The notes under the pieces were generated by a model. It had not been told where the DNA came from. It ran no database searches and worked only from the letters and a program-made list of their open reading frames with translations. DNA of 5,048 nucleotides from G001797105 sp964528155 (GTDB lineage: Bacteria; Chloroflexota; Anaerolineae; Anaerolineales; E44-bin32): the NCBI GenBank assembly GCA_964528155.1, contig CAZGRL010000221.1, positions 1 to 5,048 on the forward strand. The letters are read 5' to 3'. Below are positions 1 through 5,048 of the stretch, in pieces (within the stretch, counting starts at the first letter, position 1; every line of letters starts with the position of its first letter). The translations under genes and the position numbers were made by a program.

Positions 1-1279
1 CCGGGATCTGGGCCTGCTCTCGGACGTAGGAGGCCGGGACGCGCATGCGTCGAGCTAGTCTGTCCACCGACTCCGAGAACTTGCCGATGTCGATCTCGCT
101 CTGGATGTCGGGCAGGAGGAACGGGATCGGCTTGCGACCAGCATTCATCCGAACGAGCGGGATGACCAGGTGGGCGTTCAGCGTGGCGGCCAGGGATAGA
201 GCCCGCGCGTTGCGCCTCTGCTCGGCCATCTTGTACCCGACCTCGCCTAGGCTTCGGGCCCCGCGTGTCCCAGACTCGATCAGCAGCGTGTGGCCCAGGA
301 TTGCCTTGGAAATCTCCATCCCGAGCCACTCGAGCAATAGCTGGTGCGACGATGTCGCTCCGGAGACTGCGTTCGGCGGGAACTCGATGATCGGGTTGAT
401 AGAGTCCGGGATCGCGGCAGCACCATGCGTGATCATCCGATTCGATAGCGCGAGAGCAAGCTCCTTGTCCTCGGATGAGGTGCCCTTTTTGCTGTACTGA
501 AATAGCTTGATGGGTTGCCACGCGTTCTCGCTAGCAAGCAACCACGCACGAACTCCACCCTTCCGAAACGCCCCATACCAGGCAATGAGTCGGTCGGTGC
601 CCTCTGTGACAGGAGGACTACCGTTGACCCGAGGCCGGTGCTGGATAAACTTTCCAGGCTGATATGTGTCGAGCAAATCGACGCCGCCGAAGTTGACATC
701 TCCTGTACCGCCAGCGTCAAACAGAAGGGACTGGTCGCTCTGCCGGAAACCGAAGCGATTGGCTTGGACGATGGTCGCCTTGACCGGAACCAGCCATCCT
801 CTGAGCAGAAGCTCTGGGCCATCGTACATGCCCCACTGCAGCTCCACCGTAGCGTGTCCGTGGAGCTCTCCCTCGCCGGCGCAATGAGTTATGGCCTCTG
901 CCCAGCCTTTGCACTGGGCTACCGCCAGGAGGACCTGCTGGGCCAGCTTCTGGTCGCTCTTGCGAGCCTTGCCCCGGGGACCGCCCTTGTGCGGCTCGGC
1001 ACGCCATTCCAGCTCACCGATGGCAAGTTCCAGCCCGGTCATGCATCCTTGGACGTGGCCGTCCTTTTGGCGGATGTCGTGGACCAGGTCGACGAGGCGC
1101 TTGATGCGCCCGCCGTCTGCAGACGAGATGACGGAGGAGACGACCGCTGGGGAATAGTTTCCCCAGAACTGGGTGATCGCCGACCAGACGTCCTGAGCCG
1201 GAACCACGGTTCCGCCGCTGAGTGCGGCGGGTTGAGGGGCCCTGGTGAGCCACTGGGTGAGGGTCGACCAGAGCCCCAT
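1..1279 (-). CDS. Phage portal protein, Mu gp29-like (DUF935), 3' end beyond window
   Basis: This is the portal subunit. In tailed phages it forms a dodecameric ring at one capsid vertex, through which the terminase pumps DNA and to which the neck or tail attaches. The frame is open from the ATG at 1277-1279 to the window edge, giving 426 codons with the C-terminus missing. Recognisable DUF935/Mu gp29 features are the segment around residues 323-346 (ISKAILGHTLLIESG followed by ARSLGEV), corresponding to the Mu-type 'ILGQTLT...GEVH' region; the helix at 350-380 ending LVIPLVRMNAG; and RVPASYVREQAQIP at 413-426, corresponding to the Mu-type 'PxSYVRExxGIP' segment. The region around 70-95 (HVQGCMTGLELAIGELEW) matches the family's N-terminal 'DxxIxxxlxxRkxAv...W' area. 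The gene begins six bases after the TAG of the 211-residue gene, in the same frame and without a visible Shine-Dalgarno sequence, so coupled initiation is likely. The family assignment is by eye but rests on several separate segments. Confidence 0.9.
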   Translation of the reverse strand, partial: MGLWSTLTQWLTRAPQPAALSGGTVVPAQDVWSAITQFWGNYSPAVVSSVISSADGGRIKRLVDLVHDIRQKDGHVQGCMTGLELAIGELEWRAEPHKGGPRGKARKSDQKLAQQVLLAVAQCKGWAEAITHCAGEGELHGHATVELQWGMYDGPELLLRGWLVPVKATIVQANRFGFRQSDQSLLFDAGGTGDVNFGGVDLLDTYQPGKFIQHRPRVNGSPPVTEGTDRLIAWYGAFRKGGVRAWLLASENAWQPIKLFQYSKKGTSSEDKELALALSNRMITHGAAAIPDSINPIIEFPPNAVSGATSSHQLLLEWLGMEISKAILGHTLLIESGTRGARSLGEVGYKMAEQRRNARALSLAATLNAHLVIPLVRMNAGRKPIPFLLPDIQSEIDIGKFSESVDRLARRMRVPASYVREQAQIP

Positions 1280-1285
1280 GCGTTG

Positions 1286-1921
1286 CTACCGGTACAGGGT
1301 AATGTACGTGACTGTGGTGCCCGAGGCGTAGATTCTGTGTGGAGCGATGTACTGCGTCTCGCCGTCGATGAACGGGGTCAGGTTGGTGTTGCCGTCGGTG
1401 TCTCCGACCTTGACGAACCCATCGGCGCCGGACCCGCGCACTGCCCGAGGCGGAGCGTCGACTCCGGCGTCATTCCAGCTGCCGATGTCCGTCCAACCGA
1501 ACGTCCAGGCCCCGAGAGCATCGGCCTGCGCCTCGACGTCGACCTGGCTGCATGAGTCCAGGGGCCCGTCAGCGACGAACGTCGCGTTGCCGTCGGTCCC
1601 GACGACGGTAGCCGTCCTGGTCTTCGCCGCTCCACCGTAGGTACCCGTGAACGTGACCTCGGACCCGTCGACGTAGGAGCTCGCGTGGCTGGCCGCAGTT
1701 GCCGTCGGGTACTGCGGAACGTCGGTGACCACCTGCCCGGTGTTCGTGGGGGTAGGATACGCAGGTCCCGGGTTGGCGTCTGCCCCGTCGAGATCGGCCC
1801 CGCTGTAGCTCGCGGCCGACGACGACGTCGCGATGGTCGTCTTGATAGCATCGGCGTCCGCGATCTCCGACACCAGCAGGGTGATCGGTCTGGGACTCGC
1901 GTAGAGATCCGTGCCGCGCAT
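1286..1921 (-). CDS. Probable phage virion (structural) protein, 211 aa
   Basis: No named family is assigned. The protein has the composition of a beta-rich virion component, dominated by Gly, Ala, Thr, Asp and Val, with one Cys (residue 124) and no signal peptide or membrane segment. The N-terminus MRGTDLYASPRPITLLV resembles small phage structural proteins that begin with a 'PRPITV' strand. Residues 40-85 are rich in Pro, Thr, Ala and Ser and look like a flexible linker. Residues 86-145 contain DGSEVTFTGTYGG and VVGTDGN, then QADALGAWTFGWTDI, reminiscent of a beta-sandwich repeat common in phage head and tail proteins. The C-terminus IAPHRIYASGTTVTYITLYR matches the typical closing strand of such proteins. 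It starts three bases after the TAA of the upstream virion gene, in the same frame (TAA-CCG-ATG), and ends six bases before the portal ATG. A decoration, stabilisation or fibre-associated role is inferred from context, not shown. Confidence 0.72.
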   Translation of the reverse strand: MRGTDLYASPRPITLLVSEIADADAIKTTIATSSSAASYSGADLDGADANPGPAYPTPTNTGQVVTDVPQYPTATAASHASSYVDGSEVTFTGTYGGAAKTRTATVVGTDGNATFVADGPLDSCSQVDVEAQADALGAWTFGWTDIGSWNDAGVDAPPRAVRGSGADGFVKVGDTDGNTNLTPFIDGETQYIAPHRIYASGTTVTYITLYR

Positions 1922-1924
1922 CGG

Positions 1925-2965
1925 TTACGCCATCACCACGTACAGAACCGTGATGGTCAGATCGCCGGCGTCGAGATCGAGCAGGTCGTGAGAGCCGTCC
2001 GGGGTGAACGTGGCGATGAGCTGGGACCCTCCGAAGTAGCCGCCCTCGCGCGTCCCGGCCGCATCCCCGATGTTGTAGTGGGCACCCGAGGCAGTCGACG
2101 CGAGCACGTCCAGGTCACCGAGCAGAGACTTGATGGCTCCGGCAATGCCAATGTCCAGATCGACCTCGGTCGCGGAGCCGCCAGTGAACTGGGTGGTGAG
2201 CAGAACGTCGGGTCGCCCCAGCACCCAGGCATTCGCCGGCAGCGCGGCTCCAATGTTGATCGTGTCCGCTGCCCCGTTTACTGCATTCGTCAGATCCGCA
2301 TGCGTGATCTGTAGTTGGAGCTTCCTCACGCGAATGAGACCCGTAAACGCCAGGCTCGTGGTGTTCAGCGTGATCGGTGCATTCGTGTTCAGGACGTAGA
2401 GCGTGTCGGCGTTTGCCGTGCCCTCGGTGACCACCACCAGCGTTCCCGGTACTACTTCGGCGCTCGAGTCAAACTCTGGAATGCGGGTCATTTGGAACTT
2501 GGCGCCAGCGGCTCCGACGGCCTCGATGACGTAGAGGCCCACGTCTGCCGCGGCTGCAGCTCCAGTGTTTAGGAACAGCACGTCCCCCACGACGTTCGTT
2601 ACGCCGTCAATCGCGCCGATCGCGCCATTGGCGTCCGCGAGGATGGTGTTGTCTGTCCGCGTGTACGCGCCGAGTGCACCGGTCGTCATGTTGCGCGCGA
2701 CGAGGATCGGGGGGCGTGCGCCGCCAGCTCCCCCTCCGCCGAGGATCCACCGGCCAGTACCCGAGTCAGGGGTGACACCGCCCACTGTCGCGTTCTCGTC
2801 GAAGACATAGATCGACTGTCCGACGGTAGCCTTCTGGCCATGCACGCGCAGCTTGGGAGGGAGGCTTGCGAGAACTGTGGTGCTAGCAAAGTAGCCCGCA
2901 TCCCTCTTCGAGAGATCATGGGCCCCACTGCATCCGTGCGAAATTACACCAACTCCATTGGCCAT
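1925..2965 (-). CDS. Modular phage virion protein, fibre- or head-decoration-like, 346 aa
   Basis: The protein appears to be built from three virion modules. Residues 1-75 end in SIYVFDENATVGGVTPDSGTGRWI, a 'YxFDxxAT...GRWI' pattern frequent in phage structural proteins. A Gly-rich linker follows at 76-82. Residues 105-208 (ADANGAIGAIDGV, GLYVIEAVG, MTRIPEFDSSAEVVPGT, VTEGTANADTLYVL, PITLNTTSLAFTG) match a beta-module I recognise from many tail-fibre and head-fibre proteins. Residues 212-346 (THADLTNAVNGAADTINIG, ALPANAWVLG, DLLDLDAGDLTITVLYVV) resemble a jelly-roll-like C-terminal module of phage structural proteins. There is no signal peptide, membrane segment or enzymatic motif. The start at 2965 is fixed by a good Shine-Dalgarno (GGAAAGGA, seven bases upstream). 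It lies 74 bases downstream of the large terminase and is coupled to the next virion gene. Whether it sits on the head, neck or tail is unknown; head fibre or decoration is my inference from its place beside the portal. Confidence 0.75.
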   Translation of the reverse strand: MANGVGVISHGCSGAHDLSKRDAGYFASTTVLASLPPKLRVHGQKATVGQSIYVFDENATVGGVTPDSGTGRWILGGGGAGGARPPILVARNMTTGALGAYTRTDNTILADANGAIGAIDGVTNVVGDVLFLNTGAAAAADVGLYVIEAVGAAGAKFQMTRIPEFDSSAEVVPGTLVVVTEGTANADTLYVLNTNAPITLNTTSLAFTGLIRVRKLQLQITHADLTNAVNGAADTINIGAALPANAWVLGRPDVLLTTQFTGGSATEVDLDIGIAGAIKSLLGDLDVLASTASGAHYNIGDAAGTREGGYFGGSQLIATFTPDGSHDLLDLDAGDLTITVLYVVMA

Positions 2966-2972
2966 TGTGCAT

Positions 2973-2980
2973 TCCTTTCC
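2973..2980 (-). promoter_or_regulatory. Strong Shine-Dalgarno of the 346-aa virion gene
   Basis: The minus strand reads GGAAAGGA here, followed by seven bases and then the ATG at 2963-2965. It is the clearest ribosome-binding site in the window and fixes the start of the virion gene. It also rules out the nearer ATG at 2970-2972, which is out of frame, only two bases from the site, and leads to a stop after 18 codons. The two downstream genes have no comparable site and may depend on this one through coupling. Confidence 0.8.
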
Positions 2981-2983
2981 GTT

Positions 2984-3001
2984 CGCCCCTATCCCAGGGC
3001 G
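2984..3001 (-). repeat. Hairpin 3 just upstream of the ribosome site
   Basis: The minus strand reads CGCCC-TGGGATAG-GGGCG. The outer five base pairs are perfect, and an inner T-A pair could extend the stem with one bulged base. It ends three bases before the GGAAAGGA ribosome site, so it could affect access to that site. Its arms are complementary to those of hairpin 1 (CGCCCC of hairpin 1 against GGGGCG here), allowing an alternative fold. Confidence 0.5.
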
Positions 3002-3005
3002 GTCT

Positions 3006-3018
3006 CCGGCTTAGCCGG
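3006..3018 (-). repeat. Hairpin 2: 5-bp stem CCGGC / GCCGG, 3-base loop
   Basis: The minus strand reads CCGGC-TAA-GCCGG, a perfect inverted repeat with a three-base loop, between hairpins 1 and 3 in the gap after the large terminase. The spacer is too short for a typical dimeric operator, so an RNA structure is more likely. Function is unknown. Confidence 0.5.
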
Positions 3019-3026
3019 CTCGATTG

Positions 3027-3040
3027 GGGCGTTTCCGCCC
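3027..3040 (-). repeat. Hairpin 1 at terminase stop: 5-bp GC stem, GAAA loop
   Basis: The minus-strand RNA would read GGGCG-GAAA-CGCCC, a perfect five-base-pair stem closed by a GNRA-class tetraloop. Its first G is the last base of the large-terminase TAG stop codon. No T-run follows (the next bases are CAATCG), so it is not a canonical intrinsic terminator. It could protect the mRNA 3' end after processing or take part in the alternative pairing with hairpin 3. Confidence 0.6.
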
Positions 3041-4587
3041 TAGAATCCGTATGTACCAGTCGCCCATTCGTCGTGGACGATGATGTCGTGCTCGATGTCG
3101 ACCAGCCCGATCTCGAGCTTCACGACTGCCAACGCCAGCGCGTCGCCGTCGTCTGGTGAGCGCCCGATCCGCTTCTTGATGTCGTCCTTCGACTCGACCT
3201 TGATGCGTCCGTGTGCTCGCTCGAATGCATACCGGACACCGAGCAGGTCCTCCTCGACCTCGGGAGGCTCCTCGTCGCGGTTCAGCGTCCCGCCTTCGGA
3301 CAGCCAATCCGAGATACCGAACCACATCTCGTCGCGTCGGTTGACGAACCGGACATCGTCCATAGGCTTGGAGGACGGAGAGAGCTCAACGATCTCGACG
3401 TGCTCTCCGAGGCCCTGCTCGCTGTTCCACGCGGAGAGCTGGTCGAAGACTCCTCCGCCATAGCCGCCGCCGGCGTCGATGCGGACCGAGACGCGCCCGA
3501 TGCCACCGCCGTCGCGGTACTCGTCGATCACCTGCTTGACCAGACCAGCCACCTGGATCGAGTCGAAGCCATGGACGACCTTGGCCGGTTCTGCCACTAG
3601 GCCACGCACGGGCCTCACGACCGAGTTGTCGTCACCGAAACGAGCTACATCCACGCCGACTGCGAGATGTTGAGACGGCTCGACGGTGCCCCAACGCTGG
3701 TAGGCGGCCTCGAGGGTTCCGAGACTGACGATCGTGTTCGTGGCCTGCGTTGGGAAGTTGCCGGCTACCCTGACTTGATAGCGCGGGTCCTCCACGCCCC
3801 ACGTGAGCTTCTTCTGGGCGACAGTGGCGGCATCAGCAAGCCCTCTCACCCGGGACGCGCCAACATTCTGCTCAGCGCAACGCTCAGAACTCAGATGCAA
3901 TAGCTTCCAGATGGCTCGTTCCTTGTGATGACTGTCGAAAAACTGGCCTATTACCTGGGTCGGGTTGCCAGTCATCACCATCTTCGCTCCACCCATGGTG
4001 TTGCCGTGGATGGCCTCGAAGATGCGCTCGCCTACGCCGGAAGCCTCGTCGATCAGAAACAGCAGATCAGCGCCGGACGCACCGCCCATGTTGTCTGGTC
4101 GGTCCGTCGAGAACCCCACGATGGTCCCGCCGTTGAACTTGATGCCCGTACGCGGATCCAGCGGCGGCGCCGGTAGCTCGAACCCTCTCGCTCGAGCCAT
4201 CCTCCAGAGCCTCTCGATGTCGTGCCAGACGAACTTGCGGATTTGATTGTCGGTTGGAGCTGTAATGAAGACGCGAGCTTCTGGTCTGGTGCAGCAAAAC
4301 CACCAAGCAATGACACACACCGCGAGCGTCTTGCCTACCTTGTGGCCAGACCTGCACGAAACGCGATCATGGCTGGCGACGGCCTCGACTAGCTCACGCT
4401 GTCCTGCCCAAAATGTCAGCCCGAAGACTTCAGCAGCGAACCCCACCGGGTCGTCGCGAAAGCGGGCGAACTCAGCCTGCGGTTCAGTGGATCCTGGCCT
4501 CGGGCCCCGGGATCTCATCCTGGCTCGGCGCTCGTCCCGCAACCGGCGTAGCTGCTTCACCCTCGCGATCGTTGCTGTTGCGCTCAT
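3040..4587 (-). CDS. terL: Phage terminase large subunit (packaging ATPase and nuclease)
   Basis: This is the motor that translocates phage DNA into the prohead through the portal and cuts the concatemer. All expected motifs are present in 515 residues, a normal family length. The adenine-binding region is around 55-70 (FGLTFWAGQRELV), Walker A is RSGHKVGKT (79-87), Walker B plus catalytic Glu is LLFLIDEAS (175-183, D180/E181), and the coupling motif is MTGNPT (205-210). The RNase H-like nuclease domain begins at GVDVARFGDDNS (311-322, D313), continues with VRIDAGGGYGGG (368-379, D371) and ends with SPDDGDALALA (477-487, D479/D480/D482). The catalytic residues look intact. The ATG at 4587 is the earliest possible start, since an in-frame TAG lies seven codons upstream, and it overlaps the small subunit by 104 bases. 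The first 39 residues are basic and poorly family-like, so ATG at 4518 (residue 24, 35-base overlap) is a credible alternative. The TAG stop abuts a hairpin. Confidence 0.96.
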   Translation of the reverse strand: MSATATIARVKQLRRLRDERRARMRSRGPRPGSTEPQAEFARFRDDPVGFAAEVFGLTFWAGQRELVEAVASHDRVSCRSGHKVGKTLAVCVIAWWFCCTRPEARVFITAPTDNQIRKFVWHDIERLWRMARARGFELPAPPLDPRTGIKFNGGTIVGFSTDRPDNMGGASGADLLFLIDEASGVGERIFEAIHGNTMGGAKMVMTGNPTQVIGQFFDSHHKERAIWKLLHLSSERCAEQNVGASRVRGLADAATVAQKKLTWGVEDPRYQVRVAGNFPTQATNTIVSLGTLEAAYQRWGTVEPSQHLAVGVDVARFGDDNSVVRPVRGLVAEPAKVVHGFDSIQVAGLVKQVIDEYRDGGGIGRVSVRIDAGGGYGGGVFDQLSAWNSEQGLGEHVEIVELSPSSKPMDDVRFVNRRDEMWFGISDWLSEGGTLNRDEEPPEVEEDLLGVRYAFERAHGRIKVESKDDIKKRIGRSPDDGDALALAVVKLEIGLVDIEHDIIVHDEWATGTYGF

Positions 4588-4975
4588 ACCCGCTGACCGG
4601 CTCGTCTACACCGAGGGCCTCCCGGGTGAGCCTGAGCTCCCCGATCGTCTTGGCCGCATCGTTGACCTCGGGCATCGTGGCCTCAGGAAGTAGCTCCTGC
4701 AGCCTCCGCAGGATGTCCTCCCAGGTCTGAGTCAATAGGTCATCGACTTGACGCAAGGCATGCGTCCTGGCCTTGGCGATCGCTTGCGCCAATTGGCCGC
4801 CAGGATCGGCCTTAGCGGCTGCCTTGTAGCGCTGGAGCGTGCGACGACAGAGGCCGAATGCCCTAGCAGCAGCAACGTCCCCTTGGGTCACTGCTAGCGC
4901 GAGCGCTGCGACGATAGTCTCCCGGTCGGCCCTCCTCCCAGTCTTTGAGCGCTTGCGTCGTTTCTTGGCAGCCAT
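4484..4975 (-). CDS. terS: Terminase small subunit-like DNA-binding protein
   Basis: The probable small terminase recognises the packaging site and recruits the large subunit. The 163-residue protein has a very basic N-terminus (KKRRKRSKTGRR, 4-15). A predicted helix-turn-helix follows at about 20-53 (IVAALALAVTQGDVAAARAF, then GLCRRTLQRYKAAA), of the type found in phage small terminases. A long helical stretch at 62-97 and the segment PEVNDAAKTIGELRLTREAL (102-121) with GVDEP would form the oligomerisation region. The tail after 128 is polar and probably disordered. The start is well supported: an in-frame TAG lies directly before the ATG, so no upstream extension is possible, although only a weak purine stretch precedes it. 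It is the first complete gene of the cluster and lies directly before and overlapping the large terminase, which is the strongest argument for its role. A generic HTH regulator is the alternative but fits the position less well. Confidence 0.82.
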   Translation of the reverse strand: MAAKKRRKRSKTGRRADRETIVAALALAVTQGDVAAARAFGLCRRTLQRYKAAAKADPGGQLAQAIAKARTHALRQVDDLLTQTWEDILRRLQELLPEATMPEVNDAAKTIGELRLTREALGVDEPVSGYERNSNDREGEAATPVAGRAPSQDEIPGPEARIH

Positions 4976-4988
4976 CTACCGGCCCAGC

Positions 4989-5048
4989 TTACATCCTTGG
5001 CTTGCGCCTTTTTCCGACCCTGCACACGTCCGAGAACTGGCCCGTCAG
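4989..5048 (-). CDS. Possible 3' end of an upstream gene (19 codons visible)
   Basis: From the right edge of the window, one minus-strand frame stays open for 19 codons and stops at the TAA at 4989-4991, thirteen bases before the small-terminase ATG. The visible tail ends in the basic string VGKRRKPRM. The spacing would suit an upstream operon gene, but 19 codons are too few to show coding. A second minus-strand frame is also open from the edge and runs on into the terminase gene. I do not recognise the peptide. The rest of this 73-base leader shows no convincing -10/-35 promoter or terminator. Confidence 0.2.
   Translation of the reverse strand: MTGQFSDVCRVGKRRKPRM

Noticed and set aside
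433..822. Minus-strand 129-codon frame, and similar ones at 717-1007 and 1014-1253
   Set aside because: They lie inside the portal gene in another frame on the same strand. Their products are Arg/Ser/Pro-rich without domains, whereas the portal frame is continuous and matches its family throughout.
1280..1288. TAG recoding (suppressor code) joining the 211-aa protein to the portal
   Set aside because: TAG ends both the large terminase and the 211-aa gene at natural C-termini, and a credible portal ATG follows at once. Ordinary termination with coupled reinitiation explains the layout.
515..1555. Long plus-strand open frame (346 codons) antisense to the portal and 211-aa genes
   Set aside because: It crosses two minus-strand genes and their junction, has no recognisable domain, and its composition (many Arg, Pro, Gly and Asp codons) is typical of a shadow frame opposite GC-rich coding DNA. 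The minus-strand frame shows clear portal motifs over the same stretch.
1378..1851. Minus-strand 157-codon Arg/Pro/Thr-rich frame inside the 211-aa gene
   Set aside because: Out-of-frame shadow with arginine- and proline-heavy low-complexity composition. The alternative frame gives a virion-like protein with fitting junctions to both neighbours.
2970..2972. Alternative ATG seven bases upstream of the 346-aa virion gene start
   Set aside because: It is in another frame, lies too close to the Shine-Dalgarno and meets a stop after 18 codons.
3006..3040. Hairpins 1 and 2 as an intrinsic transcription terminator after the large terminase
   Set aside because: Neither stem is followed by a T-run on the minus strand, and on the plus strand there is no gene ending here. 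A structural or processing role remains possible.
4247..4693. Plus-strand frames opposite the terminase genes (also 3925-4176, 3211-3600 and 4413-4730)
   Set aside because: They run antisense to intact terminase motifs, have no ribosome sites or recognisable domains, and are expected in GC-rich DNA.
4976..5048. Packaging (cos/pac) site or promoter in the leader before the small terminase
   Set aside because: Such sites often lie here, but I see no repeated motif, clear -10/-35 pair or recognisable cohesive-end signal in these 73 bases.

Overview
The window is a piece of a tailed double-stranded DNA phage or prophage (order Caudoviricetes): its DNA-packaging and portal module. Every gene I can support lies on the minus strand, so transcription runs from the right end toward the left. 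The DNA is clearly GC-rich by eye, with third codon positions strongly biased to G/C. This fits a phage of a high-GC bacterium, for example Myxococcota, Actinomycetota or a high-GC proteobacterium. I cannot name the host. There are no tRNAs, CRISPR arrays, insertion sequences, integrase genes or lysogeny genes in view, so a free phage and an integrated prophage cannot be told apart.

Layout in transcription order (right to left): (1) a short leader at 4976-5048, holding the possible 3' end of an upstream gene; (2) a terminase small-subunit-like DNA-binding protein (4484-4975); (3) the terminase large subunit, with ATPase and nuclease motifs intact (3040-4587), overlapping the small subunit by 104 bases if the longest start is used; (4) a 74-base gap containing three consecutive GC-rich hairpins and a good Shine-Dalgarno sequence; (5) a 346-residue modular virion protein resembling phage fibre or head-decoration proteins (1925-2965); (6) a 211-residue beta-rich virion-like protein (1286-1921); (7) a Mu gp29/DUF935-type portal protein, cut by the left window edge (1-1279). 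The portal has an uninterrupted minus-strand frame of 426 codons from its ATG to the edge.

The small subunit should recognise phage DNA, and the large subunit should translocate it through the portal dodecamer into the prohead and cut it. The two proteins between them are predicted surface or structural components. Their position between the large terminase and the portal is unusual, because these two packaging genes are normally adjacent in Mu-like head modules. The three genes downstream of the hairpin gap share one reading frame and are separated only by TAA-CCG-ATG and TAG-CAA-CGC-ATG. No Shine-Dalgarno sequence is visible before the second and third, which suggests translational coupling from the single strong ribosome site at 2973-2980.

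I see no undescribed defence or mobile system here. The features most worth a second look are the triple-hairpin gap, the single-frame coupling of three virion genes, the modular 346-residue protein and the gene order.
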